DNA from: Symbiodinium natans
Lineage: Eukaryota; Sar; Dinophyceae; Suessiales; Symbiodiniaceae
NCBI GenBank assembly: GCA_905221605.1
Contig: CAJNDS010002402.1
Coordinates: forward strand, 248,001-312,000
Direction: 5' to 3'
Length of the DNA: 64,000 nt
The notes under the pieces were generated by a model that ran no database searches, was not told where the DNA came from, and saw only the letters and a program-made list of their open reading frames with translations. Position 1 is the first letter of the stretch. Each line of letters starts with the position of its first letter. The translations under genes and the position numbers were made by a program. This document shows, one piece after another, positions 22,031-32,200 of the stretch.

Positions 22031-25000
22031 GAGGAGGAGGAGGAGGAGGAGGAGGAGGAGGAGGAGGAGGAGGAGGAGGAGGAGGAGGAGGAGGAGGAGG
22101 AGGAGGAGGAGGAGGACGAGGAGGACGACGAGGACTATGAGGATGACGGGGACGACGAGGACGACGAGGAGGGGTGTTTCTGTGCGGTTTTGGTGTGGGC
22201 GAAGCACTTCTCATGCTCGGCTGAACGCAGTGAGTCTGAGACTCTGTAAGGCCAGAGAGCGAGGCGTGCCTGGCTGTGACCTAGCATTCTGACACCCATC
22301 CATTGCGTAGAGGGCGTTGTGGGCGGTGGGAGTGGTGGGGGCTGCGGGGGCGGTGAGGGTGTAGGGTTGTGCTGGAGCCCTCCAAAAGCCTCTTTACTCT
22401 ACTCAAAGTAAAAGGGGCTGACACGGGCTGAAACATCAGCAGCAGCTCTTGGCAGCTCCGGGCTGTTTCGTGTCTTTTTCTCGCACCTGGCAGGCAATGA
22501 GAGCATGACATCCATCTCAGTGGTCGCTCAGAGAAGGCTGCAGTTGTGAATGTGACAAGAAACCCACTTAGATGAAGGCTTTGTCCAAAGGACGCCTTTC
22601 ATCTTGGAGCGAGATTCTTTACAAACTGCCATGAAGGGCGCTTAAAACAGGTGGCATGTCAACAATGTGACATGCTGGCATGAGCAAGGAATCCCGTTCT
22701 CTTGTTTCACATGTCATGTGTAGGGCACCGATGCGGCTCGCCATGAGGAACAAATTCGGCTTCCGTGGTTCTGCTGGCAGACGCAGAAGCACACAGCAAC
22801 ATGCAGCAACATTTAGGAAAGTGTAGCAACATGTAGCAGCCCAAAAGAGGCGAAGCTGTAGATAAGGTCTACCATAACCTGAGACCTGAAGCCTTTGTGG
22901 GCATCGACAGGCAGCTGCTATAGACAGGTTGTCGCGAACCGGCAGCGCCAGCAGCATCAGCGGCACCCAGCGACTGCCACAACTGCGGTGGAATGAGCTG
23001 CTTTAGTGCTGAGTTCAGTTTGGAGGCACAAAGAGCAACCGACGCACGGAAGAAGGCCCAAGGCACGGCCCATATGGCCAAGATACTTTCCCCAGGTCAG
23101 GGACAGGGGGCGGGGTACACGGGGGACAAGGTGGAGGGGCCGAGAGCTCGAGGGCCGAGAGCTCGAGGGCCGAGAGCTCGAGGCGTTAGCGTACTAGTGT
23201 CACGTACGAGTCATCGCCACTTCATTGGCTCAAACTCTTAAGGCGTGTAGATTCAAGTGAAGTCAGCATGGAGGGCCAAGCCTTGCGCTTATCTTCTGCG
23301 CAGGTTGTTGCGCCCTTCAAGGTGTGCTTCGTGCTGTCAGGTACTGTCGTGCACTTTGTCTGTACCGAGGTCATACAGCGACCAGCTGCATCGCTGAACA
23401 TCTGGTCTTTGCCTCGGAACGGCGGTGCGTCTTTGTGCCCACTGAGAGCTGCGCCCTGTGTCCCTAGAGCCACAGCAGAGACAACTGTTAAAGTGTCAAT
23501 TGAGTCATTCTGGAGTCATTCTTGAGCTGTCCCCTTTTGCCGTGTGAACGAGACCAAGGGCCATTGGCCAGGGCTTTGAGGGCACAGCTTCCGACTGGAC
23601 TGAGTCGCTTGCCAAGCAGTCGTAGGCACCACGTTCTAATCCGTTCTACGTCTCAAGATCACAGAATTGATGAAGGCAACCGCAGGTGAGCACACCACAT
23701 ACCCCACATGGCTCAAGGTACATCGTCTGGCTTGTGGGCTTCATCGCGCTGATCTGGTACTTCGGTGGCAAGGGTTCCGTTGCAAGGGCGCAGTTGCAAT
23801 GTTGCACACGCGGCTGTCTCATCTTGCTCCGTCAAAGGTTCATTTGGCAGAGGAATGCACGAGCCTAAGATCCAGCGACTTTCAATATGCGGGAAAGCCT
23901 CGTGTCCACGTTCCCTCGGCAGACGTCATTGCGTGCCTGCAGTGTGGCACTTGGAGGTGATGGCCCTGCCTGACATCCCAGCATCGGAGCTTGCCGGAAA
24001 GGCTCCTTCGGCTGAGATCAAAGGAAGCACAGGATGCAGAGAGTTCTGTCTGCGAGGCTGCGCAGGATTGAATGCAGATGAACGGTGACGCAGCTGCGGT
24101 TAGTGACGGTCCGTGCGATTGGTGACGTTTGCCATGGCTTCCTGAGTGCGATGCGAAGAGGTCAAGTTCAGCCAGGAGGTTTGCCATGGGGACCAGGCGT
24201 GACTTTGGTCATTTTGGTTCCATTGCTTCGAACATTCGAACCACCGGGGTGGTACAGCATGGTACAGCTTGCAACCTTGCAGCAGCTACAGCAGCGCATC
24301 ACAGGATCCCAAACGTCATTGCACATGCTGCATTCAACCCATGGTCTGAAGTCTGCACCGTGGTCTGAAGTCCGAAGTCCATGACATTGGAGGTCAAACA
24401 GTGGGGGCCCAGTGCCCTACAGCCTCCTGGGGGGAACAGAAAGAACACGCGCAAGAAAGCGCACGTGAGCCAAAAGCAGCGCCGGGAGGTGTGGGAAGAG
24501 GGCGATTCCCCCCCCCCCCCCCCCCCCAAGAAGTGCAACCCAAGTGGGACGCAAGCGCTGAAACGTGACGGAGGGACTTCAGCAGTCACAGGCCGCAGGC
24601 GTGTGAGGCGAGGAGAAGTCGCAGCTTACCCGCAGCTGTAGGCAACCTCAACGCCTATCCGCCAGCTCCGCAAGCCATGATGGGCTTCCAGTGGTCCTGG
24701 CATGTTAATCAACTTATTCATGTTATATCAAAACAACGCCAATTGAGTCTTTTAGGGTGCCCAATGGAGTCAACGCAGTACATGGCAGGCCTTCAGTGCA
24801 ACCAGGCCATTGTTCGAGTGCCAGACTAGTCATGCGGCTGTCCTGTGTCTCGTTGTGAGGCATCGCCGATGGAGGTGTGGTCTCGTGGTCAGCTTCTGAT
24901 TTGTCAGTCATGGCCCTCGAAGGGCACTCTCGCTTGGCAGGCTGTGGGATGTCCTTCCAAAATACGATGCCTGGAATGCCTGGTGTCGTGTGCTTGGATG

Positions 25001-25237
25001 ATCGAAAGAAAAGTGATACATGGTGAAGTATTGTGACATGATACTCTGCCCGTCTGTGAAGTGTTCCGTTGTGAGGTTCAGGGCATGCCTGGCCTGAGCA
25101 CAGGCTGCAGTAGCCATGTTTCTTGCATCGCAAGTGCAAGTTCAGTGCCCTGCATTGTGCTGTGCAGAGGCTCCCCAGCAGAGGTGCAGCAGCAAATGAT
25201 GCTGCTCATGCAGCAGCAGCAGCAACAACAGCAGCAA

Positions 25238-25268
<31 letters not shown>

Positions 25269-25291
25269 AGCAGCCGCCGCCGGCACCTTAA
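19771..25291 (+). CDS. Gln-rich, low-complexity protein (partial exon set)
   Basis: Two Gln-rich pieces support a gene. A 5' exon from the AG at 19769-19770 to about 20214 encodes Ser/Arg-rich then Gln/Met-rich sequence (PMQSASPAQAFLPPESPYQY; HMQQAQMQQAQMQQAAQLQQ). A terminal exon 25182-25291 encodes VQQQMMLLM, about 21 Gln from mixed CAG/CAA codons, then PPPAP and a stop. Between them possible exons are 21381-21476 (ARNSHGQALQDLEVYEW), 23700-23769 with a hydrophobic segment (RYIVWLVGFIALIWYFGGK) and 24165-24330 (YSMVQLATLQQLQQRITGSQ). That these belong to one gene is inference from order, strand and composition. Such proteins are usually disordered RNA- or transcription-associated factors, but no folded domain is visible. 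Confidence 0.42.
21881..22170 (+). repeat. (GAC/GAG)n triplet microsatellite, ~290 nt
   Basis: Starts as ACG/GAC triplets, passes through a GACGAG hexamer array, then ~30 pure GAG triplets, then GAC/GAG mixed. The + frame 21788-22249 reads as one long Asp/Glu tract and the minus strand as poly-Leu/Val or poly-Pro/Arg. The regular nucleotide pattern, not codon variation, argues for a microsatellite rather than selected acidic protein. Confidence 0.9.
23139..23187 (+). repeat. GGGCCGAGAGCTCGA 15-mer repeat
   Basis: Three perfect head-to-tail copies; the unit contains the palindrome CGAGAGCTCG / GAGCTC. In one + frame it encodes GPRAR repeats. Confidence 0.85.
24508..24527 (+). repeat. Poly-C tract (20 nt)
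   Basis: Uninterrupted C run within presumed intron or intergenic DNA. Confidence 0.95.
25211..25276 (+). repeat. (CAG/CAA)n repeat encoding poly-Gln
   Basis: Alternating CAG and CAA codons in the terminal exon of the Gln-rich gene. The codon mixing suggests selection for glutamine rather than pure slippage. Confidence 0.85.
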
Positions 25292-25573
25292 TATTATGTG
25301 GCTGCCAGTGTCGTGTGGTCACAGCGCTGACATGCTCCTTTGCTGCTCTCTTCTGTGGCATGTCACTTGTTGCGGCAGTCCTCCACTTCTTCACTTCTCA
25401 GGACGCCTGCTGTAGACAAAGACCAGCAGGCTTGCAGCTTTGCTTTCCTCGCTTGCTTTGCCGTCTCGTTTTCCTGGTTGGAGGCGTTTGGTCTGGTCGC
25501 TGGTTCGCTGAGCTCTGCAGAAAAGGAGCCAATACCCAAGTTGTACTGCACGATGCTCCATGGTGACTGCAAT

Positions 25574-25575
<2 letters not shown>

Positions 25576-25607
<32 letters not shown>

Positions 25608-25648
25608 CTCTCTCGCTTTCTCGCTCTTTTTCTCTCTCTCACTCACTC
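25576..25648 (+). repeat. (TC)n microsatellite with CG interruptions
   Basis: About 36 nt of TC, then TCGCTCTC and TCGCTTTC variants, ending in CTCACTCACTCA. Confidence 0.9.
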
Positions 25649-26154
25649 AGTGCCTTGAATAATTCAGGTACTACACCACCCTTTGGAGCATGGCCTGCAC
25701 AAGTGGAGAAGTGCTGGGTGGAAAGGACCATTGCCCCACAAACACTGAAGTCTTCACGTGCAGTGTGCTGCGCCTTTGCGTGCGCCTTTGCGTGCGCAGG
25801 CTGCCTTTGACTTCCTTTCCAAATCGCAGCTGCCGCGCGAGGTCGTTTTCCTGCAGGGCCTGCAGGGGGGGGGCTCTTTTCCGACCAGAAGCTTTGTCTG
25901 CCCAGATCTTGAAACGGATTTGGGACATCTCCGACCGGCAGAAGCGCGGTCTCGGATGGGAGGCGAGTCCCCGCCTACTTCTAGCCGCTTCTTCCCATAT
26001 CATTGCAGTTTCGGAATGAGTTGTCCTGCTCACGTCGTTGCTATGGTGAACGGTAACGTGGACATGATGGTCACCATGTGCTGGAACTAACTCAGCATGA
26101 CTGCCGTTGCTTCCATTTGTTGGTGGTGGTCTTCTTGCTTGCTAGGTGCGGTGT

Positions 26155-26345
26155 TGTGAAATTGAGTAGATCAGGTCTATTCTTTGGATTCATATTTCTT
26201 GCGCTAAATCATACAATTGCACGTGTTATGTTCGTTCATTACGAATTGCAATTGGATGAAATTACCTTACCATTGAAATCGTTTGTATTGATAGTTTTTG
26301 GGTTTCGCTTAGAGATGTTGAATCGCAAGTTGCTTCTTAGGAGAA
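26155..26345. other. AT-rich island
   Basis: By eye this ~190-nt block is markedly richer in A and T than the flanks (runs such as TTCATTACGAATTGCAATTG and GTATTGATAGTTTTTGGG). The + frame through it is hydrophobic (LFFGFIFLALNHTIARVMF) and ends at a stop near 26350. I could not match it to a dinoflagellate cob, cox1 or cox3 protein. Confidence 0.6.
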
Positions 26346-26769
26346 ACTGAGCCTCACAAGATTTCCATCGTGTTTGTCGGCTGCATACTCTGGAGAACAT
26401 ATGGTTGCCAGCACTCAGCCAAGCCACAACCTCACTTTGATGGCAGTGAATGGCCGCCGCTCGAAGATGAAGTTTCCTGGCGTAGAGGCAGTTCCATTTC
26501 TGAGCGGCAGAACTGGCTCAGTGTCTTATAAACGAGAGGGAAGGCAATTGCAGGCACAAGAAGTCGGGCTTGTCGCCGCTTCTCCACGCTAAGAATTGGG
26601 CAGAGCAGAGGTCGGGCACAAATCCGGCGGGGTCATGGGCGACCGCTCTCGAGACAATCCGTGGGCGGTCATTGGTTTGGCATGCTTTGTTGCTGAAACA
26701 CATAAGATGCAGTGCCGGGAAGTGCAACATCGCGATGCCACATCGGCTTCTCGTGCACTTAAGAGCTGG

Positions 26770-27000
26770 CAGAACTCGCTAGAGCCGGGCAGAGAGCGCG
26801 GAGAGGAGTTCGTGGTGACCATGAAGTTGATCTCGGCTGCGCAGAAGAAGCGTTGGCCTCAGCAAAGACTTTTTCTAAGAAGGAGAAGTGTTTCTGCAGG
26901 CAACCCATACGTGCGAGAGCATGAAGAGTTTGAGTTGATGTTTGAGTGTGGCAGGCAGCTGGTCTCTTTGGAGCGGGTGCTGGAAACTACCGGGCCCACC
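26770..27000 (+). CDS. Possible exon pair, unknown
   Basis: EEFVVTMKLISAAQKKRWPQ and, past an internal AG at 26899-26900, REHEEFELMFECGRQLVSLE read as ordinary charged protein in one + frame that ends at a stop near 27033. No family is recognised; start and edges unknown. Confidence 0.3.
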
Positions 27001-27843
27001 TCGAGGGACACTGCTGCAACTGTCACGCCGTGACACGGGAATCCGGTGACGTGATATGCTGTGAGTTGCTTTGGCATGCTTGTTGCGTTTCAGCCGTTTC
27101 AGCCGTTCATTTTCAACAACTTCAGCAGAGGAGAAATGGTTGCTAGTAGCTGCTGGCGTAACCTGAAAGCGTGTCTTGTGCGGACGCATTGAATCTTTCC
27201 AGTCAAGCTTTCTACACAAGCCCTTTAAAAAAAGGAAGCACGTTCCAGCCGCTTTGTGCGGCTTTGTGTTCCGAATGGGAGTCTGTACGTCCGGCCTGAG
27301 CTACTGGCAACTATCTCAGACACGCAGATTTTTTCATGGACGACTGAAGGTTTGCAAAGAGTCTCCGAGGTATACCCTGCCTCCGTGGTATGAGAAAGGC
27401 TAGAGTCTCTTGCTTGCACAGTGGTGCTTGCGTAAAGCAAAAGCATGAAAGGTCATGGGGATGTGGCTGTGCAGACGAGTGCCTTGGCGAACAATTGGAT
27501 CGCTTTCGGATCGTTCTTGGAGAGTTTTCACTCGAAACTGAGGCCCGTCCAGGCCCAAGCTCGTGACCCGCGGAAAGCAGGCAAGAGGGTCATGCCAGCA
27601 ACATGCGACTTTTTGCACTACGCGACAAAGAAACCGAGAAACCACGACTTACGACTTGAGGCGCGGATGGGGGGTCCAGTTGCCACTTGCAGATCTTGCC
27701 ATCGACAAACGCAGGTCCATGGCTTGAATGTGCCACTGTGCCTCTGCACATCTGTCTCAGCACAGCACGGCAGAGGCGTTGCTGTCTTGCTGTGGCGTTG
27801 TGAGGAGCTGGCGAGAAGTAAAGGTGATCGGCTGCTCTGCCCA

Positions 27844-27907
27844 GTGCCGAGAGATGCCGAGAGATGCCGAGAGAGGCCGAGAGAGGCCGAGAGAGGCCGA
27901 GAGAGGC
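27844..27907 (+). repeat. GCCGAGAGAG decamer repeat
   Basis: Six copies; the first two read GCCGAGAGAT, the rest GCCGAGAGAG. Confidence 0.85.
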
Positions 27908-29129
27908 AAGTATGCGGCGAGTTTCCTTTCGCATTTTTTTCGATCCCGAGGTCGCCCCTGCGTTCGAGCCGAGGATGAAGGGGAGATGGCACCATTAACA
28001 CCCGAGGAGCAGCATGAGGCTTAAAGAGATTCAAGACTCACTCGAAGTCGTGCAGAGTCCAGCAGAGTCTAGCAAGGTCGCTGGTCGCTTTAGGTGGTCT
28101 TTTCTGAACCTTTCAGAAGTCTTTCAGCTATCCACATTCTCCTGTTTTTCGTTGGTCATTAGCACGGTTCCTTGAGGCTCTCACATGCCTCACTGGGCAA
28201 CGGAACTAACAACATTCAGCCAGGCCCTGACACGAGTAGCGTTGGTGCGGGGGTGTTGGAGGCCGTTGGTGGGCGTCATGAGCATTACTGAGTCGCTTCG
28301 AGCAGCAAGGGAAAGGCTTGACGAAGGCTGCGGCAAGTGTTCGGGAACTTGAAAAACATCAAAAGCTGTGCTTGTAGCACGCTTGAAGTCCAGGAGGGTG
28401 CGGGCGGGGGGGCAGGGATCCGCGACTTGCGTGCGCACAGACTCGGAGCGCCGATTATCAGCACGACCAGCTTCGGTGCTCCGGATAAGCTTTGTCGTTT
28501 GGGTATGCCTTGTTTTCGCAATTCCATTTGAAAGTGAGCGTCATCGTGACATTGAATATATCATAGTACCTCGAGCGCTGAGGAATGGGCTCGATCTTGT
28601 GCAGTGGCCCCGATTCTGTTTTTCACCACAACTTCTCTCGTGCACGGATTGAGCGGACAGGTCTTCTGTTTTGGACTCTGTTCCGTGGAGTTACTGGAAG
28701 CTCATGCCCTAATCGCCTGAGAGGAGAGCTGACGAAGTTGTGAGAAGAGAGCTTCCGCTACAAGTTATCACGAGCCCCTCTCGTCAGCTTAGGCCAGGAG
28801 AGCAGCCAGCGAGGAGAGCCAGTGTATATAGGTGAGCTTTCAGAAATATTCAGAATATGTGATCAGCATGTGCAGCCGGGACCAGTTGGCAGAGTGCAGG
28901 TAGGTGCAGGATGCAGGTGTGGGTCAGGCAGCAAATTCCTTGGACAGCTGCAGCTCGCCCAACTGCAGCCACAATCCTGTGGGGGAACGATGAGAATGCC
29001 TAGTTCAAGATGTCACTTGAGCAGTTGAGGGCTCGTCTTGTCTCCTGACTACGAAAAGTCGCAAAGTGGGAAGCCCTTCTTACAGCTTCGAGGGTGGGCT
29101 GGAGACTCTCTTGGCGCTCTCTGACCCGT

Positions 29130-29145
29130 GGGGGGGGGGGGGGGG
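29130..29145 (+). repeat. Poly-G tract (16 nt)
   Basis: G run about 130 nt upstream of the first recognised phosphatase exon. Confidence 0.9.
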
Positions 29146-29258
29146 AAGTGGGAGAGGAAATGGAAGAGGAAGTGGGGGAGTAAGTTTAAAGTTTAGAGTG
29201 CACAGCGCGGCTTTCCAAAAGCTGCCTTTGCTTTCGATGCCGATGCTGTGTCCGAGCG

Positions 29259-32200
29259 GTGTTTCCAAAATGTGTCGGCAGGATTTTGGATTGGCTCTTT
29301 TTGGGAGACCTTGCCGATGCCACTGACCTGGAGCTGCTTGAGCAGCGGCGCATACAAGGCGTTTTAAACCTTATCGGCAGGGTGCCCAGTCCCTCTCCAT
29401 ATTCTCTTTCTTCCCTTTGTTCTCTTTATTCTCTTGCTATGTTCTTCTTGCATCTTTCAGTCGCGTCGTTTCCAAGGCTGGTGGGAGCTGGAAGCGCTGC
29501 TACCCGAGGGGACAGACCTGGTGACGCTCTTCAATCAGTACGACATCGAGTACAAGGAAGCTGACTCTGAGGACAGGCTTTTCTTCGATATTATCGCAAC
29601 TTCCTGGCCATCTGCCGACCGCTTCTTGCAGAAGTGTCGCAGCGAAGGACGCAAAGTGCTGGTGAACTGCCAAGCTGGCCATAACAGATCAGCCTGCATT
29701 ATGATATGCTGGCTGATCGTGCGCGAAGGCTTCTCTCTCCTGGGAGCCTTGGAGCACGTGCAGAAGCTTCGCGGGACGGTGCTGTCGAATCATGGATTCC
29801 GCCTGCAGCTGGTCCGGCTGGCCCTAAGGCTCGGCAGACTCGGCGAGCCGGGCGAAGGAAGAGAGCAGGAGCGGGAGCCTAGGGAACCCAGGGAATCCAT
29901 AAACCCAAGAAACCCAAGGAACCCTCGAAGCTTTAGAGACCCTGTCCCAGAGACAGAGATGCAAGATGGCCTGCAGAAGATCATCAACACCAAGCGGCTG
30001 AGCATCAAGTACGGTCACAACTCCAGAGACTGGATGGCGCAATCACCCGTGCTAGCGCAGCGGAAGTCCGTGATTTCTGACGAAGTGAGCGGCCTGATCA
30101 GCCAACGAAAGCTGTCTCTGGAGCTTGTTGCGTGTCTGACACATTGGAACAAAAACTTTCTCGACCACTACGAGTACACAGCGGATCCACCAGTTGTAGT
30201 CGGGCGTGGCTTTAGTGGAGATGTAGTGCTGTGCCAGCGGCGTAATGCACTGGATTTTGGAGGAAGGCCACAAAACAGCTTACGGTGTGTCAAGCGCTTC
30301 AACCTGACCTCCATGAAGTCAGATCATATGGAGAAGTTGAAGAACGAGGCAGTCATCTACCTGTCGCTCGAACATCCGCACATTGCGCGTCTCTTTGATG
30401 TCTACGAAGATGATGAGGAGCTAAGCCTCGTAATGCAGTACTGTGGCGGCGGTACACTCCAAGACGTCTTGCGGAGCAAGGGCCCTTTCTCAGAACCAGA
30501 CTTTAAAGAAGCGTCGGTGCAAATGCTGCGGGTCTTGAAGTACATACATCGTGCTGGCATCGTGCATCGCGATATCAAGCCACGGAACTGGGTCTATGAA
30601 GCCGAGCGAAGCATCCTGAAGCTGATCGACTTTGGCTTTTCGGCGCGGTTCTCAGACTGCCGTCTACTTCGTTATTTTTTTCACCACTTGTTTCTGTCTC
30701 ATGTGACTTGTTGCTCTAGCCATGTCTTGCGATTTTGAATGGCTGACTTCGTCTGACCACTGTCATCTGAGTCATCTGGCATTGCGTGCACCAAAGCTTT
30801 GGTGCTTGTCTGGTGCACCCTTAATCGTCATCGAAGCTTACCGTTCGCACGTAAACAACCGCTCCTCAACAACACACCCACATTTTCATCTCCACCATAC
30901 TGATAGTTTCAGCACCTTCCCAGCCGTGCGGGAAGATCAAACCAAGACTAGGTGAGGGACGCGTTTTTCGCATATGCTGCGAAGGTGCGAACAAGTTGGC
31001 AGCTACCGGCAGTCGAAGGGCGTAAGGCATGTCGTGCTACCCAGGCATCGACAACTGCGACGGCAGAATTTCAGCACTACATAACACTATGACTGACGAG
31101 TTGACGCAGAGATGTCTTGACACGAAGAAGTGACTCCGAAGCAACATCTGTGGGGAAATGTTGCAGTCCAGCTACTGTCACTACGGCGTACGCCGACATG
31201 CGCCATGTCAAGGGCGCCAGCTTTAAATGCCGAGAAATGTTAATGCGGTCGTCAAGGCAGACTCGGAACACCAGGTGCATCGTGTGCACTGATTTAGCAA
31301 TGGACACACTCAGTGTGTCATGGGCTGCTAAGGCCAAATGCTTGATCCTCGAAGGACTTGCGACATCTAGAGCGTTGAGGGCCACGGGAGTCATGGGCAA
31401 CGAGCACAACTTTGCAAGCTAGGAGACGGGGCAAACCGAGTCGAGGCGTGCAAGGACCTGAGTCTGTGTCTTTCGCGTGAAGCTTCCCTCAATGTCCCGT
31501 TCTGGACCGAGGCTCGCAGTTGAAGGGCTGCCTCGGTACGCTGGGATACTTGGCACCAGAGGCCCGCAGCTCTGCTCTGCCGCAGCAAGCTCCCTTGGGC
31601 CTCGATTTCTGATCTCGCGACTTTGCACAGGTTATCAGCAGCGCGGCTTCCTCTGAGGCCTGCCTTCCTCGCTGCGTGTTCTCTTGCATACATCTTTAAT
31701 CTGCTTGGCGCAGAGAGAGATCGAGAGAACATGTCAAGGCTCGAGACGGGCTCGACCTCCCCCTCAAAGAAGACATCAGGAGGGAATCCGGGAAAGCCTC
31801 AAAGCCGACCCAAAGACCTGTGGATCAGTGGGAGAAGTCCACGCGCACGGATGCTAACCCGCCTAATCAGCATGTTGAGCCGCCCAACGTTCTGCGCAAT
31901 ATTCCAGCGCACCTTCACCAGATCCTTCAGTTCTGAGTGTTTCTTCGTCATAAACTCAAAACTGACCAACGCCAAGCCAAATGCCACGACCCTCTGCTTA
32001 CATGAATGGCTCAAAATGATAGCAGAAGTTGGCTGGTTGAGGCTAAGAGAAGAAGGCAGGAATACCACTACTGCCTGCATGCCCTTCCAATCTCTCAGTC
32101 CCTGGGTGTCTAAGCCATGCCATTGCACAGCAGATGCCGTGCATATAGACCATCCCAGGAATCCCAGGAATGGTCCATCAGAGTCTATCACAGTCCATCA

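Larger units (their letters stand above)
25292..29258. other. Mostly unassigned stretch
   Basis: Contains CT and decamer repeats, an AT-rich island and one exon-like stretch (listed separately). Long frames at 27445-27978 (+) and 27590-28034 (-) overlap across the decamer repeat and carry no motif. Exons for the N-terminus of the phosphatase-kinase gene may lie near 28822-28900 (GELSEIFRICDQHVQPGPV), unproven. Confidence 0.4.

Noticed and set aside
27844-27978. Repeat-encoded Arg/Glu-rich protein at 27.45-27.98 kb
   Set aside because: Both strands are open through the GCCGAGAGAG decamer; the frame has no motif outside the repeat.
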